Shown here: in pieces, positions 49,820 through 60,954 of the stretch
Layout: every line of letters starts with the position of its first letter
How positions within the stretch are numbered: position 1 is the first letter of the stretch
NCBI GenBank assembly: GCA_009667805.1
Contig: CM019063.1
Span: 405,176,959-405,240,958, forward strand
Direction of reading: 5' to 3'
DNA length: 64,000 bases
Source of the DNA: Leptobrachium leishanense
Lineage: Eukaryota > Chordata > Amphibia > Anura > Megophryidae
The notes under the pieces: generated by a model
The model's database searches: none
The model's input: the letters and a program-made list of their open reading frames with translations, nothing else
What the model was told of the DNA's origin: nothing
Translations under genes and position numbers: made by a program

Positions 49820-50248
49820 GGCTAGGGACAGATGAGCGCATTTTCTGCGGCCACCGTCAAAATGTACGTCGATGCGTGCGCACGCATTTTTTCACGGAAT
49901 ACGCTTAAGTGGTCAGACGACCACAGTCGCACAGTCGCAGGTACTCACCAACGCAATTCTAGGGAAATCCGGGTGTTTGAACGTTATGTAGGCCGCACAC
50001 TAGCAGCGTCTGACGTCTCCTAATCACGCACACACGCTGCCATGCGGCCGCAGCGCACTCTGTACGTCTGTAGCAGCGGTTTCACGTTCTGAGAAAAATG
50101 CGTTCATTTGCCGGTTGCGTGGTGTCGGCGCACTTTTGTACGCACGTACTGCGTATATTGGCCGTCATTGGCCGTTATGTGCTGCTACTGCCGCCGTGAT
50201 TTAGTGCGCCTGCACGCGCGTTCCGACTGCCCCACTCTGACCCTAGCC
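49820..50248 (+). mobile_element. Harbinger-like MITE, third subfamily
   Basis: GGCTAGGGACAGATGAGCGC to CACTCTGACCCTAGCC, TAA on both sides (49817-49819, 50249-50251). Same subfamily as 57876-58300. Confidence 0.8.
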
Positions 50249-50251
50249 TAA

Positions 50252-51789
50252 GGTAGCGCCTGCACAGGATGTGAGTCATGATTACCCATATCTCATAAAG
50301 TGATTAGATTTTGCATTGACCTTTATGATCTGATACATGCATTGCTTGATGATGTATAGCTGAAAGAGTGAACTTTTTGATGACTGAGTCGTGTTACATA
50401 AACAGGTGACCAAGGTGATGGATGGAGGAGGCAGCTGGTGTATACACTTGTTTTTCTGTACGTTTCCTCCTTATGTATCAGACCATGACTCTGCAAGAGG
50501 ATCCTCTGGTTTCATATCGTACTGCACATAAGTGGCCAGGGATCAACAGATTTTAAGCTTGGGTGCTATGGCCTGAAAGTTGAAAGTCTTTGAACGCTTA
50601 ACAATTCCTTAGAACTCGTTCTCACCCATAGGACTTTAAACCAGAGTTTAATGATAACATGCTTAAAGGAATATTACCGCTTACATAAGGTGTAACTAGA
50701 TTATTTCTGCATTACAAAGGAAACCACCTTATAAAACACATGCTGCTGTTTTTTTTCTTTGTTTGAAGTAATTGCATGTAAAAAGGAAAAATAAAATTAG
50801 TTTATCTCCTTTTTCAATTTTGTAATTTTTTTTACCCATGATGCAACATTCGCCAAAATCTGTGTAACAGTTTTACTTTACTGCTGTGGTTTAGCTTCTA
50901 CAGTGTTTAACAGTCAGTGTGGTGGAGGAGGGAATGTTGAGCGAAGACTATTGTGATGGAGGCTGAATGAAATATGACAGGGAGATTATAAAACTTCTAC
51001 CCCCTATTGATTGTCTTTGAATACATACACACAATAATTTGAGTTGGTTTCTGACCCATTCTCTCCATTCTATGGCCAACGCCACACAGTGAGGAGCAAA
51101 AAAGATACTATAGACTCCATGGAGGGGATGCTTCTGGCGGCGCTTTAGCGCTGTCCCGAGCATCCTGGAGCCTAGCGGCCACTATGGTGCAGGCTGCTGG
51201 ACTCAGTGCCTGCCCCGTAATCCATTGGGAAAATGGAGACGTTAAGGGGAGATTTGCAAATTTTCCCCCTTTTCGTCCTCATTTTAGATGTAGGCATGTG
51301 ATAGGGCCCTTCATTTTTTGGTGGCAGTGTCCCCTTTAACTGACCCCCCCCTTCTGTGTATGACTATGGATATATGAATTTTTACATTGCTAACACATTC
51401 CACAGGAGTATCTTGCAACTTGTTTATAATGCTAAAGGTGTAGAGGCTAATAGTAAATATTTGCTCAGTTTTTTCATGATTTCTGGTAATATTATCTGCT
51501 TTCTTGGTGAGGATTGGAATGCATAGTGATATGAAGCTCCCTGGTCATTATAAGTTGTTCATCAAAACGTATGACAGATTTTGATCCCTGAGCTTTTGCA
51601 TAGCACATATTTTCTGACACGAAAGTCCCGTGAGGTAAAGAAATAAACCCTAAAATTACATACAGTTCATGCAACCGTTTAATCCAGATAGGAAAAAATA
51701 ACACATCAGCAAAATGTTCTTTGGAAATAAACATTTTTTAGTACATGTCTCAATACCTGAAAGTAGGCAAAAACTCCCTGCTGCAGTCT
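50252..51789. other. Intron, nothing clearly recognised
   Basis: 51110-51330 is GC-rich (CTCCATGGAGGGGATGC) and resembles inner parts of 12381-13086. No gene. Confidence 0.4.
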
Positions 51790-53085
51790 ATCCTTATAAC
51801 GTCTGCTAGATTATGAGGCTGATAAACTCATCACCAGCTATGGCTTTAAGCATCACCTGTACGCTGATGACACCTCAGATTTACCTCTTCACTCTCAATC
51901 TTTCTCCCTCTGTTCTCTCTCAGGTCAGTGATTGTCTGTCTGGGATCTCTGCCTGAATGGCCTCTCACTACCTGAAGATCAATAAGACCGAGCTCCTTCT
52001 AAGTCCCCTCTCTATCTCTACTCCGATTTCTGACTTCTCCATAATTGTGGATGGTATCCCCATCCTTCCCCCAGCCCAAGTCCGCTGCCACGGAGTGACT
52101 CTCGACTCCAGCCTTTCCTTAAGCCCCTACATTCAATCACTCTCCTCATCTTGCCGCAATCACCTCTGCAATATTGCCAAAATTCATCCATTTCTGACTG
52201 CCAACACCACCAAGCATCTTACCCACTCGCTAGTTATCTCCCACTTGGACTACTGCAACAACCTCCTGACTGGCCTTCCTATCTGTATTTCTGTATTTCT
52301 GTAAATGTAACACTTCAATGTACTTGAACCCAGGACATACTTGAAAACGAGAGAAATCTCAATGTATCCTTCCTGGTAAAATGCTTTATAAATAAATAAA
52401 ATCTCCCGCCTCTCCCCCCTGCAGTCCATCCTAAACACATCAGCCCAGCTTATCCATCTCACCGGTCACTCTGTCTCTGCCGCTCCTCTCTGTGAGTCCC
52501 TACACTGGCTCCCCATCCACAGCAGAATCAAATTCAAACTACTCACCCAGACCTACAAAACCCTCACTAACATCGCTACTCACTACCTGTACTCACTAAT
52601 CTCCACATGCACCCCAGCCTGCTCCCTAAGATTCAACAATGACCTGCACCTGGCATCCTCCATCATTACCGCTTCACATGCCAGACTGCAGGACTTTTCT
52701 CGTGCGGCGCCGACCCTATGGAATGCGCTTCCTCACAATATCAGACTGTCCCCAAATCTGGCTTCATTTAAACACTCCCTAAAGACCCTTCTATTTAGGG
52801 AAGCCTACCACCCAACTCCGTAACAAGACATCCGACCGACCCAAAAACAGTCCTCACCTCTCCCTGCATTAGCTCATCACTGCAGCCCCCCCCTTCCTGT
52901 TTCTAATCCCCTCACCATCTAGATTTTAAAATCCCACGGGAATAGGACCCTCATGTCCTCCTGTATCTGCTGGCAGGAATACTGACCTGTCTCCTGTATG
53001 TATTGTAGAATTGTCCTGTCTTTACCCATTGCTCCTTGTACAGCGCTGCGGAATGTGTTGGCGCTTAATAAATAATAACTGTTTC
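51790..53085 (+). pseudogene. L2-like LINE, 3' part, interrupted
   Basis: The + strand carries the C-terminal half of an L2-type reverse transcriptase in broken frames (TACGCTGATGACACC encodes YADDT near 51861; later LTHSLVISHLDYCNNLLTGLP) and then the 3' untranslated end with CTAGATTTTAAAATCCCACG and TGTACAGCGCTGCGGAATGT, finishing GGCGCTTAATAAATAATAA. Frameshifts and stops make it inactive. At 52285-52400 a short tail of another LINE/SINE family is inserted with ATCT repeated on both sides. The 5' half is missing, as is usual after incomplete reverse transcription. Confidence 0.85.
52285..52400 (+). mobile_element. Truncated copy of the 2A-LINE (or SINE) 3' tail
   Basis: 116 bases containing CCCAGGACATACTTG to TATCCTTCCTGGTAA, identical to the tails at 34864-35060 and 60744-64000, then TTATAAATAAATAAA. 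ATCT flanks at 52281-52284 and 52401-52404. Confidence 0.85.
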
Positions 53086-54839
53086 CAAACTATACATGCG
53101 GATATTATAATACATTATTCTGTTTATAAATGATGATATTAACATTGATAATTATTTTGCACTACATTATGTATTTATATTGCAGTTCTGTACTATGTGG
53201 TGCACGTAATTGTATGTTAAATGCTCTATTAAATAAATATCCATGGCGTAATTGGGCCCTATAATTATGCAGCCATTTCCTAGCCAGTTCTAAAAGGTTT
53301 CCTTGCTGTAATGTGACGTTTTACACCACAAGATGGCATTCGTGAGAAACAATGGCACTTGCTTGAGGTTTGATTTAAACACAGAGCAGCACATAACCAT
53401 AAAGTAACCTCCACAGTAATTTACAGTATTCTCCTAGCAATCCTCCTCCTTTTAATGTGCCAAGGTGACCTCTACCAGGAAGAATAGACAATCCCTTTGT
53501 GATAAGAGTGCACCGCTGCTGCTACACATCATTAATATGCACAGTGTGATTGTTTAGTATTGCCGTGGGTTGTGAAATGTCATCTAATCTGTTTATTGTA
53601 TTTAACATTTTTGTTTTCATGTTTAGGACATTCAGTGGATTATTTTCTTTAAGGGGAAATATTTTTTTTTTATCACAAGCCTATCTGTGTTACCACCATT
53701 TTCGATAAACAAATCACCTGCCATATGTGTTAGTTATTTAATGTTTTTTTCCTATTTAAGTGATCGAGAAGAATACATATTTTTGTTTTCCCAGTCAAAT
53801 AGCACGCAACCAATCTCTTAATAATGTAACATAACAAATCAATTTATTTTTGGTTTTATTATTTTATCAATTCGCTGCTAGCAAAAACGTTGGATACACA
53901 AATGAATATTTGTTAGAATATAAATTTTGTAAATAAATTCCACAGGAGGCTCTTCCTACAAGGTTTCATGTTCAAAGTATCAGCGATGATTTCACACAGG
54001 GTATTGTGGTAGGATGGCCAAGTTTTCTTCCGGCAACACAATATTTACAAAATAAAGTATGCTTTATTAGCAAACGGGCCTTCCAGCGGGCAATAAGAAA
54101 TAAAGTCCTACTCCTTTTAGGATTCTAACTTACAGGAATGCCCCTTCCTATCCCACTGGTCAGCTACCCTGATCCCAGTAGTTTTATCAGTTCAATAACA
54201 GTTTTTAATAGACTCACTGTCCAGATCTTGCTGCCTCCCTGGCAGGCTTCCAGACTCTCTCCCCAGCACAACCCTCACAGGTGAGACCTTAAGCATCCTC
54301 ATCAGAAGGATGTTGTAGTTCCCCAATTAGCATATTCGGGTTTAACAGATACAAGGTGTTACTGTAATTTACATATAAAGGCATTATGCCACATACAGAT
54401 ACTATTTATATATCATGCTGGTTTTTTTTGGAAGATGCATTGCTAAGAATCTCATACTGATTAGTACAAATCCCCATAAGCAGGATATCTGACCATTTTT
54501 ATTATTTATCTTTATCACAGTCATAGTACTTGACACAAAGGCCATTTCTGCCTGTATGCTGATAATGTAGACCGTGTGTGACATTGTGCAAGATAAGCGG
54601 AATCATCTGGAGTTAAGAATCTTTCATTCCAACGATATCACTGTAATGGATAAACAAATACATTAAAAAATTAAAAAATAAACAGTTACATTATTTAAAA
54701 AAATTTACTATATGGAAGATATCTATTTTTCCCTATATTTATTTGTTAATTTTGCATCCCATGTTTGAAATAAATGTTACCATAAAAAAAATTTATAAAA
54801 ATATTTTGGTAGTGATGGGGTCAATTATTGAATGCAAGT
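53086..54839. other. Intron, nothing clearly recognised
   Basis: 54000-54330 is less AT-rich and looks like an old repeat without visible ends. No gene. Confidence 0.4.
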
Positions 54840-55465
54840 ATTTCACTCAGACCCGTTGCCGTAAGTGTATAAAATCAAGCACCTAGCCATGCAGTCTGCA
54901 TATGCAATCATTTGTGAAAAAATGGGTGGTTCTGGAGAGGTCATATTCTATTCCAGCATGACTGTGTGCCCCAATGCACAAAGCATGGTCCATAAAGACA
55001 GGGCTGGATGTTTGATGTGGAAGTACGTGACTGGCCTACACAGATCCCTAACCTCAACCCCATTGAACATCTTTAAAATTAACCGTAACGGAGATTGTGA
55101 ACCAGGCATTCTCAAACGATATCTGTGCCTGACCGCCCAAATGCTCTACTGCAGGGTTTCCCAAACCTGTCCTTGGGTCCCTCAACCAGGCCAGATTTTG
55201 CAGATCACCTTGGGGAAATAAAGACTGAATCCTGCAATCACTGAGCAGCAAATCATATCACCTGTGCTGCGCTTCACATATCCTGCAAACCTGGCCTGTT
55301 AGGGGGTCCTGAGGACAGGTTTGGGAAACACTGCTCTACTAGGTGAATGGGAAAACCTTCTCACAGAAATACTGCAAAATCTTGCAGAAAGTCTTTCCAG
55401 AAGAGTGGAAGCTGTTATAGCTGCAAACGGAGAACCATCTCCATATTAATAATGTGTAAACCAGT
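54840..55465 (+). pseudogene. Internally deleted Tc1-like transposon
   Basis: The first part (GTGTATAAAATCAAGC, ATGCAGTCTGCATATG, GAAAAAATGGGTGG at 54867-54930) matches the start of a second Tc1 family's transposase as I recall it. It then jumps directly to the C-terminal region: CATGACTGTGTGCCCC, then a degraded NLNPIEHL with a stop, then the end GAAGAGTGGAAGCTGTTATAGC and CTCCATATTAATAATG. Most of the gene, including the first catalytic Asp, is deleted, so it is a MITE-like derivative. A hAT-like MITE sits inside at 55152-55333. Confidence 0.7.
55152..55333. mobile_element. hAT-like MITE with 8-bp flanks
   Basis: CAGGGTTTCCCAAACCTGTC to GACAGGTTTGGGAAACACTG, 182 bp. Flanks CTCTACTG and CTCTACTA agree in 7 of 8 bases, fitting the 8-bp duplication of hAT elements. 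Inserted into the Tc1 remnant. Confidence 0.8.
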
Positions 55466-55486
55466 TGATAGTGCAACGATGCTTAA

Positions 55487-55816
55487 CCCCTTAAGGACGC
55501 TGGGGTGGCGCCCTTAAGGGGATGAATTTGCCGGCGAGGCGTACAGGTACGCCTCGCCGACAGGTGCCGTCGCGCAGCACTGATTCTGAGCCCTCCCCGC
55601 AGGCGGCGTGCAGTGCGCGTCATTGGTTGCAGGGGACGGCTTGATTTCAGGCCCTCCCTCTTCAGCCAATGACGCGCGCCACGTTTCAGTGAGCGCAGGC
55701 TTCGGGGAGGGGCCGAGGCGGTCCCATTGAAGACAGCGGGGCGTACATGTACGCCCCACGTCTTCAAAGCCCGCCCGCCGCCAGGATGTCATGGAACGTC
55801 CTGCGGCGTTAACGGG
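55487..55816. mobile_element. TTAA-flanked MITE, CCCCTTAAGGACGC type
   Basis: TTAA at 55483-55486 and 55817-55820. Ends CCCCTTAAGGACGC and GCGGCGTTAACGGG. Contains GGCGTACAGGTACGCC-type fold-backs. 330 bp. Confidence 0.72.
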
Positions 55817-55924
55817 TTAAGTCGTGAACCTAATCACATGTATAATTAAAAGTCCAGTGTGTAAAAGGTGTTTCTTAGTATAATAAAAATACTCATAAAA
55901 ATCAATGGGATCCTCCTTGATTAT

Positions 55925-56095
55925 TATTATTTTATTATTCTTTATTTATAAAGCGCCAGCATATTCCGCAGCGCTGTACAATAGGCACAGTATAGACAGG
56001 GTTACAATACATTGAACAACATTTGACAAACCGTACAGGAGGAGATGAGGGCCCTATTCCCGTAGGAACTCACAATGTAGGAGATGTGTAGATGC
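55925..56095 (-). mobile_element. L2-type LINE 3' tail fragment
   Basis: ATTCTTTATTTATAAAGCGCC, GCAGCGCTGTACAATAGGCA and CCCTATTCCCGTAGGAACTC are the complement of the L2 3' end. 5'-truncated copy. Confidence 0.75.
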
Positions 56096-57875
56096 TCGTA
56101 ATCGCAGTCCTCAATGTTTCTCAAAGAGAACAGATACAAAAATGGCGCAGAATGATATGACAAGTGAACCCGCTTCTTACATACAGTAAACTCATATTTG
56201 CAAGAGCCTAAGTGGGTCCTGGCTCTAGGTATATGTGCCTCTGGCCATATAGAGGGTGGCACTACCCTTCTTGGTTGGTGCTGGTCACTTAACTAAAGCA
56301 GAAAAACCGGGAGTCGGCGCTCCCATAGCAAAATACTGTACGGCAATGGGTAATATTAAAGTTGAAAATTTACTCACCGATCCAGGAGCCTCATGGGTTT
56401 TATAGGCTCAGTAAATGCAGCGTCACACCATTAGGGTGGGTGCCCAAACCCCTTTATACAACCAACTCTCCGGTCCCGAAGTTTTGATATATGCAGGAAC
56501 AAAAAAGGGAAGGCTGTCCAATGAAAGGTGAAAAGCAAATGGTAAATTTATTATAAAATATAAGGTATAAAATAATAGACACGTAGTATCCTGATGCGTT
56601 TTGGCTATTTAAGCCTTCCTCAGTCAGTTCTCATGTGTCCACAAAGGTTTCCAAGATAAAAAAGCAAAAAATAAAAGGGCACTTTTAGGCTAAAGTGTTT
56701 TAGGAGTCTAAAACATTTAACAGGTGAGATGGCCAATTAACTATGGGTATTCCATGTAATATCAATCAGACCTTCCCTACAGGAGACCTATAAAATATCC
56801 ATATAGATGGCAGGCTCCCTGCCTTCCTGCCACCCAGGGTATTTTCATCTCCGAACGGTCTGATGACCATGGGTGTTATAGGCTCAGCTATATCTGTTTT
56901 TTGGATCTCTGCATTGGTTCCTGGGTTTGACAGCGTAGCGAGCATTTCACATATATGGATTAAAAAAAAAATACAAAACAAGGTACACGTTGAAGTACCT
57001 GTTCCGTATTGAAGAGCTGTCTCTAAGCGTATAAAACTTTTAGTGCCCCCCTGTTTGGCCAAGAACATCTGTTTTGCAAATACAAAGAGTTTCCTTTGAT
57101 GGCGGTCCAGGTGGCATGCTTTATAGACATGAGGATTCGGCATATGCTGGCCAGATTGCCTGGATTACCCCATGATTCATGAATCTTCTGACAGTAGGGC
57201 CCCTATAAAAACAGTGTATTTGGCATACATCCTTGCAGATGCATACTTGGAAAAGGCTAGCTATTTATTGAAGTTTTTTTCTTCTTTATAAACACACTGC
57301 TGTATGATATTCAGTATGGAAGTGTCTGCTGACCCGGCTTTCCACAACACAAGCTGCTATTATAATTGGGAGTATCTGCTTTCATAATGGAAGTCATATG
57401 TCTGCAAACTCATACTTTCTTGTTAATAACTATTTTTGCAGATAGTTTAATAATCAAAACACATATGTATTTGGTGGGGATGGGTTGGTTTTTTCCCTTT
57501 CTTAATTTTGAGCTTGTTCGAATTCGGATTGTTGTGGATTTCCAGAGTAGTTTGAGCATACTATTACTTGTGTCATTTGCCTAGCAAATAAAAATTTGGA
57601 CACAGCTGTGATTTTCAGTGTCCCAGCAAACAGTCCATGAATCATGAATTCTACTCGTTAATGCTGGTACTTTTCAAACTCCAATTTGTTGTGGCTCTTT
57701 TTATTTAATGGGTTCGGCAAGCAACATTTGTATCAATTTTGCATGTATTTGTAATGAAAAAATATTTTTTATTCTGCAGCCTCCACATAACCCCTGGCTT
57801 CCGCCTCACTGCCACCCTTAACAAATACCCCACTAATAATGTGCCCTGTGTCCTTTCCCATGCCCCGACATCTAA
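56096..57875. other. Intron with one unclassified repeat
   Basis: 56285-56760 has the look of a repeat: on the minus strand 56626-56590 reads CTGACTGAGGAAGGC, loop, AGCCAAAACGCATC, a hammerhead-like but non-canonical stem, followed downstream by an A/T-rich stretch. Nothing recognised in 56760-57875. Confidence 0.35.
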
Positions 57876-58729
57876 GGCTAGGGTCAGACGAACGCATTTT
57901 TATGTTGTCTGTGAAAAAGTGCGTTCGAACGAATGGACTCATTTTTTCACAGAATACGTGATAGTGGTCATACTATGCGCATTTTCGTCCGTGATTTTGT
58001 ACAGATCATCAATAAAACACTTTTTGGGTCTGGACGTTATGTTGGCCGGACATTAGCAGCGTCTGACGTCTCCTAATCACGCACACACGCCGCTAGCGGA
58101 CGCAGCGCACTCTGTACGTCAGTACCTGCGGTTTCACGTTCTCGAAAAAATGCGTTCATTTTCCACTTGCGTTGCGCAGCCGGACTTTTGTGCGGCCGTA
58201 CTTCGTATATTGGCCGTCATTGCCCGGCATCTGCTGCTAGCACGGCCGTGATTAAGTGCGGCTGCACGCGCGTTCGCACTGCCTCAGTCTGACCCTAGCC
58301 TTAGGCTGGGGTCAGACCAGCGCATTTTTAACGTGCGTTCTGGCGCACTTAATCACGGCCGCACTAGCAGCAAATGACGGGCAATGACGGCCAATATACG
58401 AAGTACGGTCGCAGGAAAGTCCGGCCGCGCAACGCAAGTGGAAAATGAACGCATTTTTTCGAGAACGCAGAACCTCTAGTACGGACGTACAGAGTGCGCT
58501 GCGTCCACTAGCGGTGTGTGTGTGTGATTTGGAGACGTCAGACCCTGCTCGTGTCCGGCCAACATAACGTCCAGACACAAAATGTTTCCTGGTTTGGATT
58601 CGTAAAACATCACGCACGAACATGCGCATCGTATGACCGTTTTCGCATATTCCGTGAAAAAATACATCAATCCGTTCGGACGCACTTTTTTACGTTCGCG
58701 TGTAAAAATGCTTTCGTTTGACCCTAGCC
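57876..58729. mobile_element. Inverted pair of Harbinger-like MITEs (palindrome)
   Basis: Two copies of the 49820 subfamily, 57876-58300 and 58304-58729, are reverse complements separated only by TTA. The outer flanks are TAA at 57873-57875 and TAA at 58730-58732. Ends GGCTAGGGTCAGACGAACGC and GGCTGGGGTCAGACCAGCGC. Confidence 0.85.
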
Positions 58730-58939
58730 TAAACAGATCTACATCCCATACCTTTCATCACACATCGTGGTCTTCATACACAAACTGTATCATATCTCCT
58801 ATCTTCCTCAGCTTTGATATTGTGCCTTTTTGTAGTCTTCACTATCATTGCAGTCCGATATGCTGCCCATATGATACAGGATTAATACAGTGCCTGTCAG
58901 AACTAGATTGTTCAGGGACTGGAACCATCATCTGTTATT

Positions 58940-59774
58940 CAGGGCCAGATTTATGACTAGGCAGAATAGGCATGTGCCCACGGGCGCCTGTCACAAGGGG
59001 CGCCTTGCTCTGTAAGAATTTTTTTTTTACAATTATTTAGACCACTGTATCTTTGGAGTCTTAAGGGCTAGAGTGACATATGAGGTATCATTGGAAAGGC
59101 CAGATTATGTACCAAATATAACCAGGTTAGATTTATGTAAAATAAAATGACCAATAAAATATTATTTTTCTAACGCAGCACTATTATTCAGTTTACAATT
59201 ATAAAGTACACAGTGATGCTGCACTAACTCCCCTTTTCATTTCCCACACTGCCAGCAAGTGTGGAGCTGATGATACAACACTTTGTTTCATCAACCTAGA
59301 CTGTGGCACTGCAGTGAGGAGAGAGAGGGAGACATGGGAACCCACATCTCTGAATTGTACATCGCATAAGGTTAGGTGAGGTGTCATTGGAAAGGTCAGA
59401 GTATGTCTTTACAATGATACCAAACATGACCATGTAATGTGTAAAAATAAAAAAATGAATAAGTAAATGCAAATCTTTTTATAATTTTTGTTCTACGGCA
59501 GAGGCAATATATGCTTTTACATATAAAACAAATAATGCCACTGCACTACCTCAGCTAAGGCACCTGATTTTGACCCTTCTTTTGATTTGAGCTCAGAGAT
59601 AAAATGTTTTTCAGTTTTTTAAAATGTTTTGTTTCTAATTATTATTATTTAATTTTTTTAGAGTTTGCCCCAAAATAAAAAAATTTAAAGTCATTTTGCC
59701 ATGTTTGTCTGGGGGGGGGGGGACGACTCCAGATTTCTGTGCCTACAGGCTCCTGAGATGCAAATCCAGCCCTG
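58940..59774. mobile_element. hAT-like non-autonomous element with perfect TSD
   Basis: Ends CAGGGCCAGATTTATG and CATC-like inverse ending AAATCCAGCCCTG. CTGTTATT is present at 58932-58939 and 59775-59782, a perfect 8-bp duplication as made by hAT transposases. 835 bp, no coding capacity, includes a G run near 59711. Confidence 0.88.
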
Positions 59775-59839
59775 CTGTTATTACATGTTTTAAAGTATTT
59801 AATAATGTTAACGTCCACCATATAATACAGCATGTCTGA

Positions 59840-60291
59840 GGCCTGTGACAGACGAACACAGTAATCACGACTGTGTTGCTGCACAGTTTAACGTCTGTTG
59901 TAGCATAGAATCATGAGCAATAGAGACCCCCACACTAAGTGCGTCCGCACCGATCTGCGCACGCACAACGCACGTGGTAAACAGACGCAAGTTAGGCAAA
60001 AACGTAAAACCGCTAACACGGATGCGCCGAATGCACCACGTCCGCGTAGCGTTCTCTGTGCGTGATGAGGAGACATCAGACATAGAGCATTTGCGACGTC
60101 CAGCACCTTGACGCACAAAATGCCTTTTCATATCCTTTTTCATATTAATTTTGTTACCCATATTTCCCTTTTTTTTCTACGTCCGTCATAAAAAACAGAC
60201 CGTGTGGTGTCTACAGTATCTTCTGTCAGTACGTATGTCCGTTATGCACGCACGCAGAGTGCGCTCAGATTGCATTCGTCTGACCCTAGCC
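59840..60291 (+). mobile_element. Harbinger-like MITE, second subfamily
   Basis: GGCCTGTGACAGACGAACAC to TCGTCTGACCCTAGCC, with TGA on both sides (59837-59839, 60292-60294). Same subfamily and orientation as 24498-24969. Confidence 0.78.
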
Positions 60292-60597
60292 TGATACTCT
60301 ACAATGTGCCATATCCAGAATCCTAAAATGCGGTGTACACAATAATCCTTTGATATGTTGCATTCTATGTATGTGCAATACATATCATTTATATATGGTA
60401 TTTGTCAATATGGTGAATATAATAACCAATGTTATGGTGTCTACAGTATACATGTGTCTCCCTGTTGATAATTGCCCATAATATATGACTTGTATGGAAT
60501 GCATGAAGCTTTTTTAATACAACATGAAAAGTAGGGTTGTGTGTCGAGTACTCAGTCATATGCAGTATTGTATAACATAGCTTGTCATTTCTTCCAG
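60292..60597. other. Intron before ZNF827 zinc-finger exon
   Basis: No feature besides the acceptor TCATTTCTTCCAG ending at 60597. Confidence 0.5.
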
Positions 60598-60735
60598 ATT
60601 CTGAATCAAGCGGCCTGGATGCTGGCTCTGGGATGACTAATTGGAAATATAACGAGCAGCTCTTTCCTTGCGATGTTTGTGGAAAAGTGTTTGGCCGACA
60701 GCAGACTTTATCTCGGCATCTCTTGTTGCACACAG
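60598..60735 (+). CDS. ZNF827: ZNF827 exon with a C2H2 zinc finger
   Basis: A 138-base exon, acceptor AG at 60596-60597 and donor GTAAGC at 60736. It is phase 1 on both sides. It encodes DSESSGLDAGSG, then NEQLFPCDVCGKVFGRQQTL and SRHLLLHT. The finger is complete: C-x2-C, 12 residues, H-x3-H, with F and L at the usual core positions. This finger and its FGRQQTLSRH helix are characteristic of ZNF827. The last base G is carried into the next exon, expected to start the linker to the next finger, beyond this window. The donor lies only about 8 bases from the LINE insertion that follows. Confidence 0.94.
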
Positions 60736-60954
60736 GTAAGCTATATATATATATTTATTTATAATTTATTTATTTATAAAGGATTTTACCAGGAAGGATA
60801 CATTGAGATTTCTCTCGTTTTCAAGTATGTCCTGGGTTCAAGAACATTAAAGTGTTACAGTTACAGAAATACAAAGTAATACAATGCAAGATATTAAAAA
60901 AAAAAACAACACAAATATACAGATTAACAGAAAAATATGTAGGAAATATAGTCA

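Noticed and set aside
54865..55221. 118-residue forward ORF as a novel gene
   Set aside because: Out-of-frame reading of an internally deleted Tc1 transposase running into a MITE.
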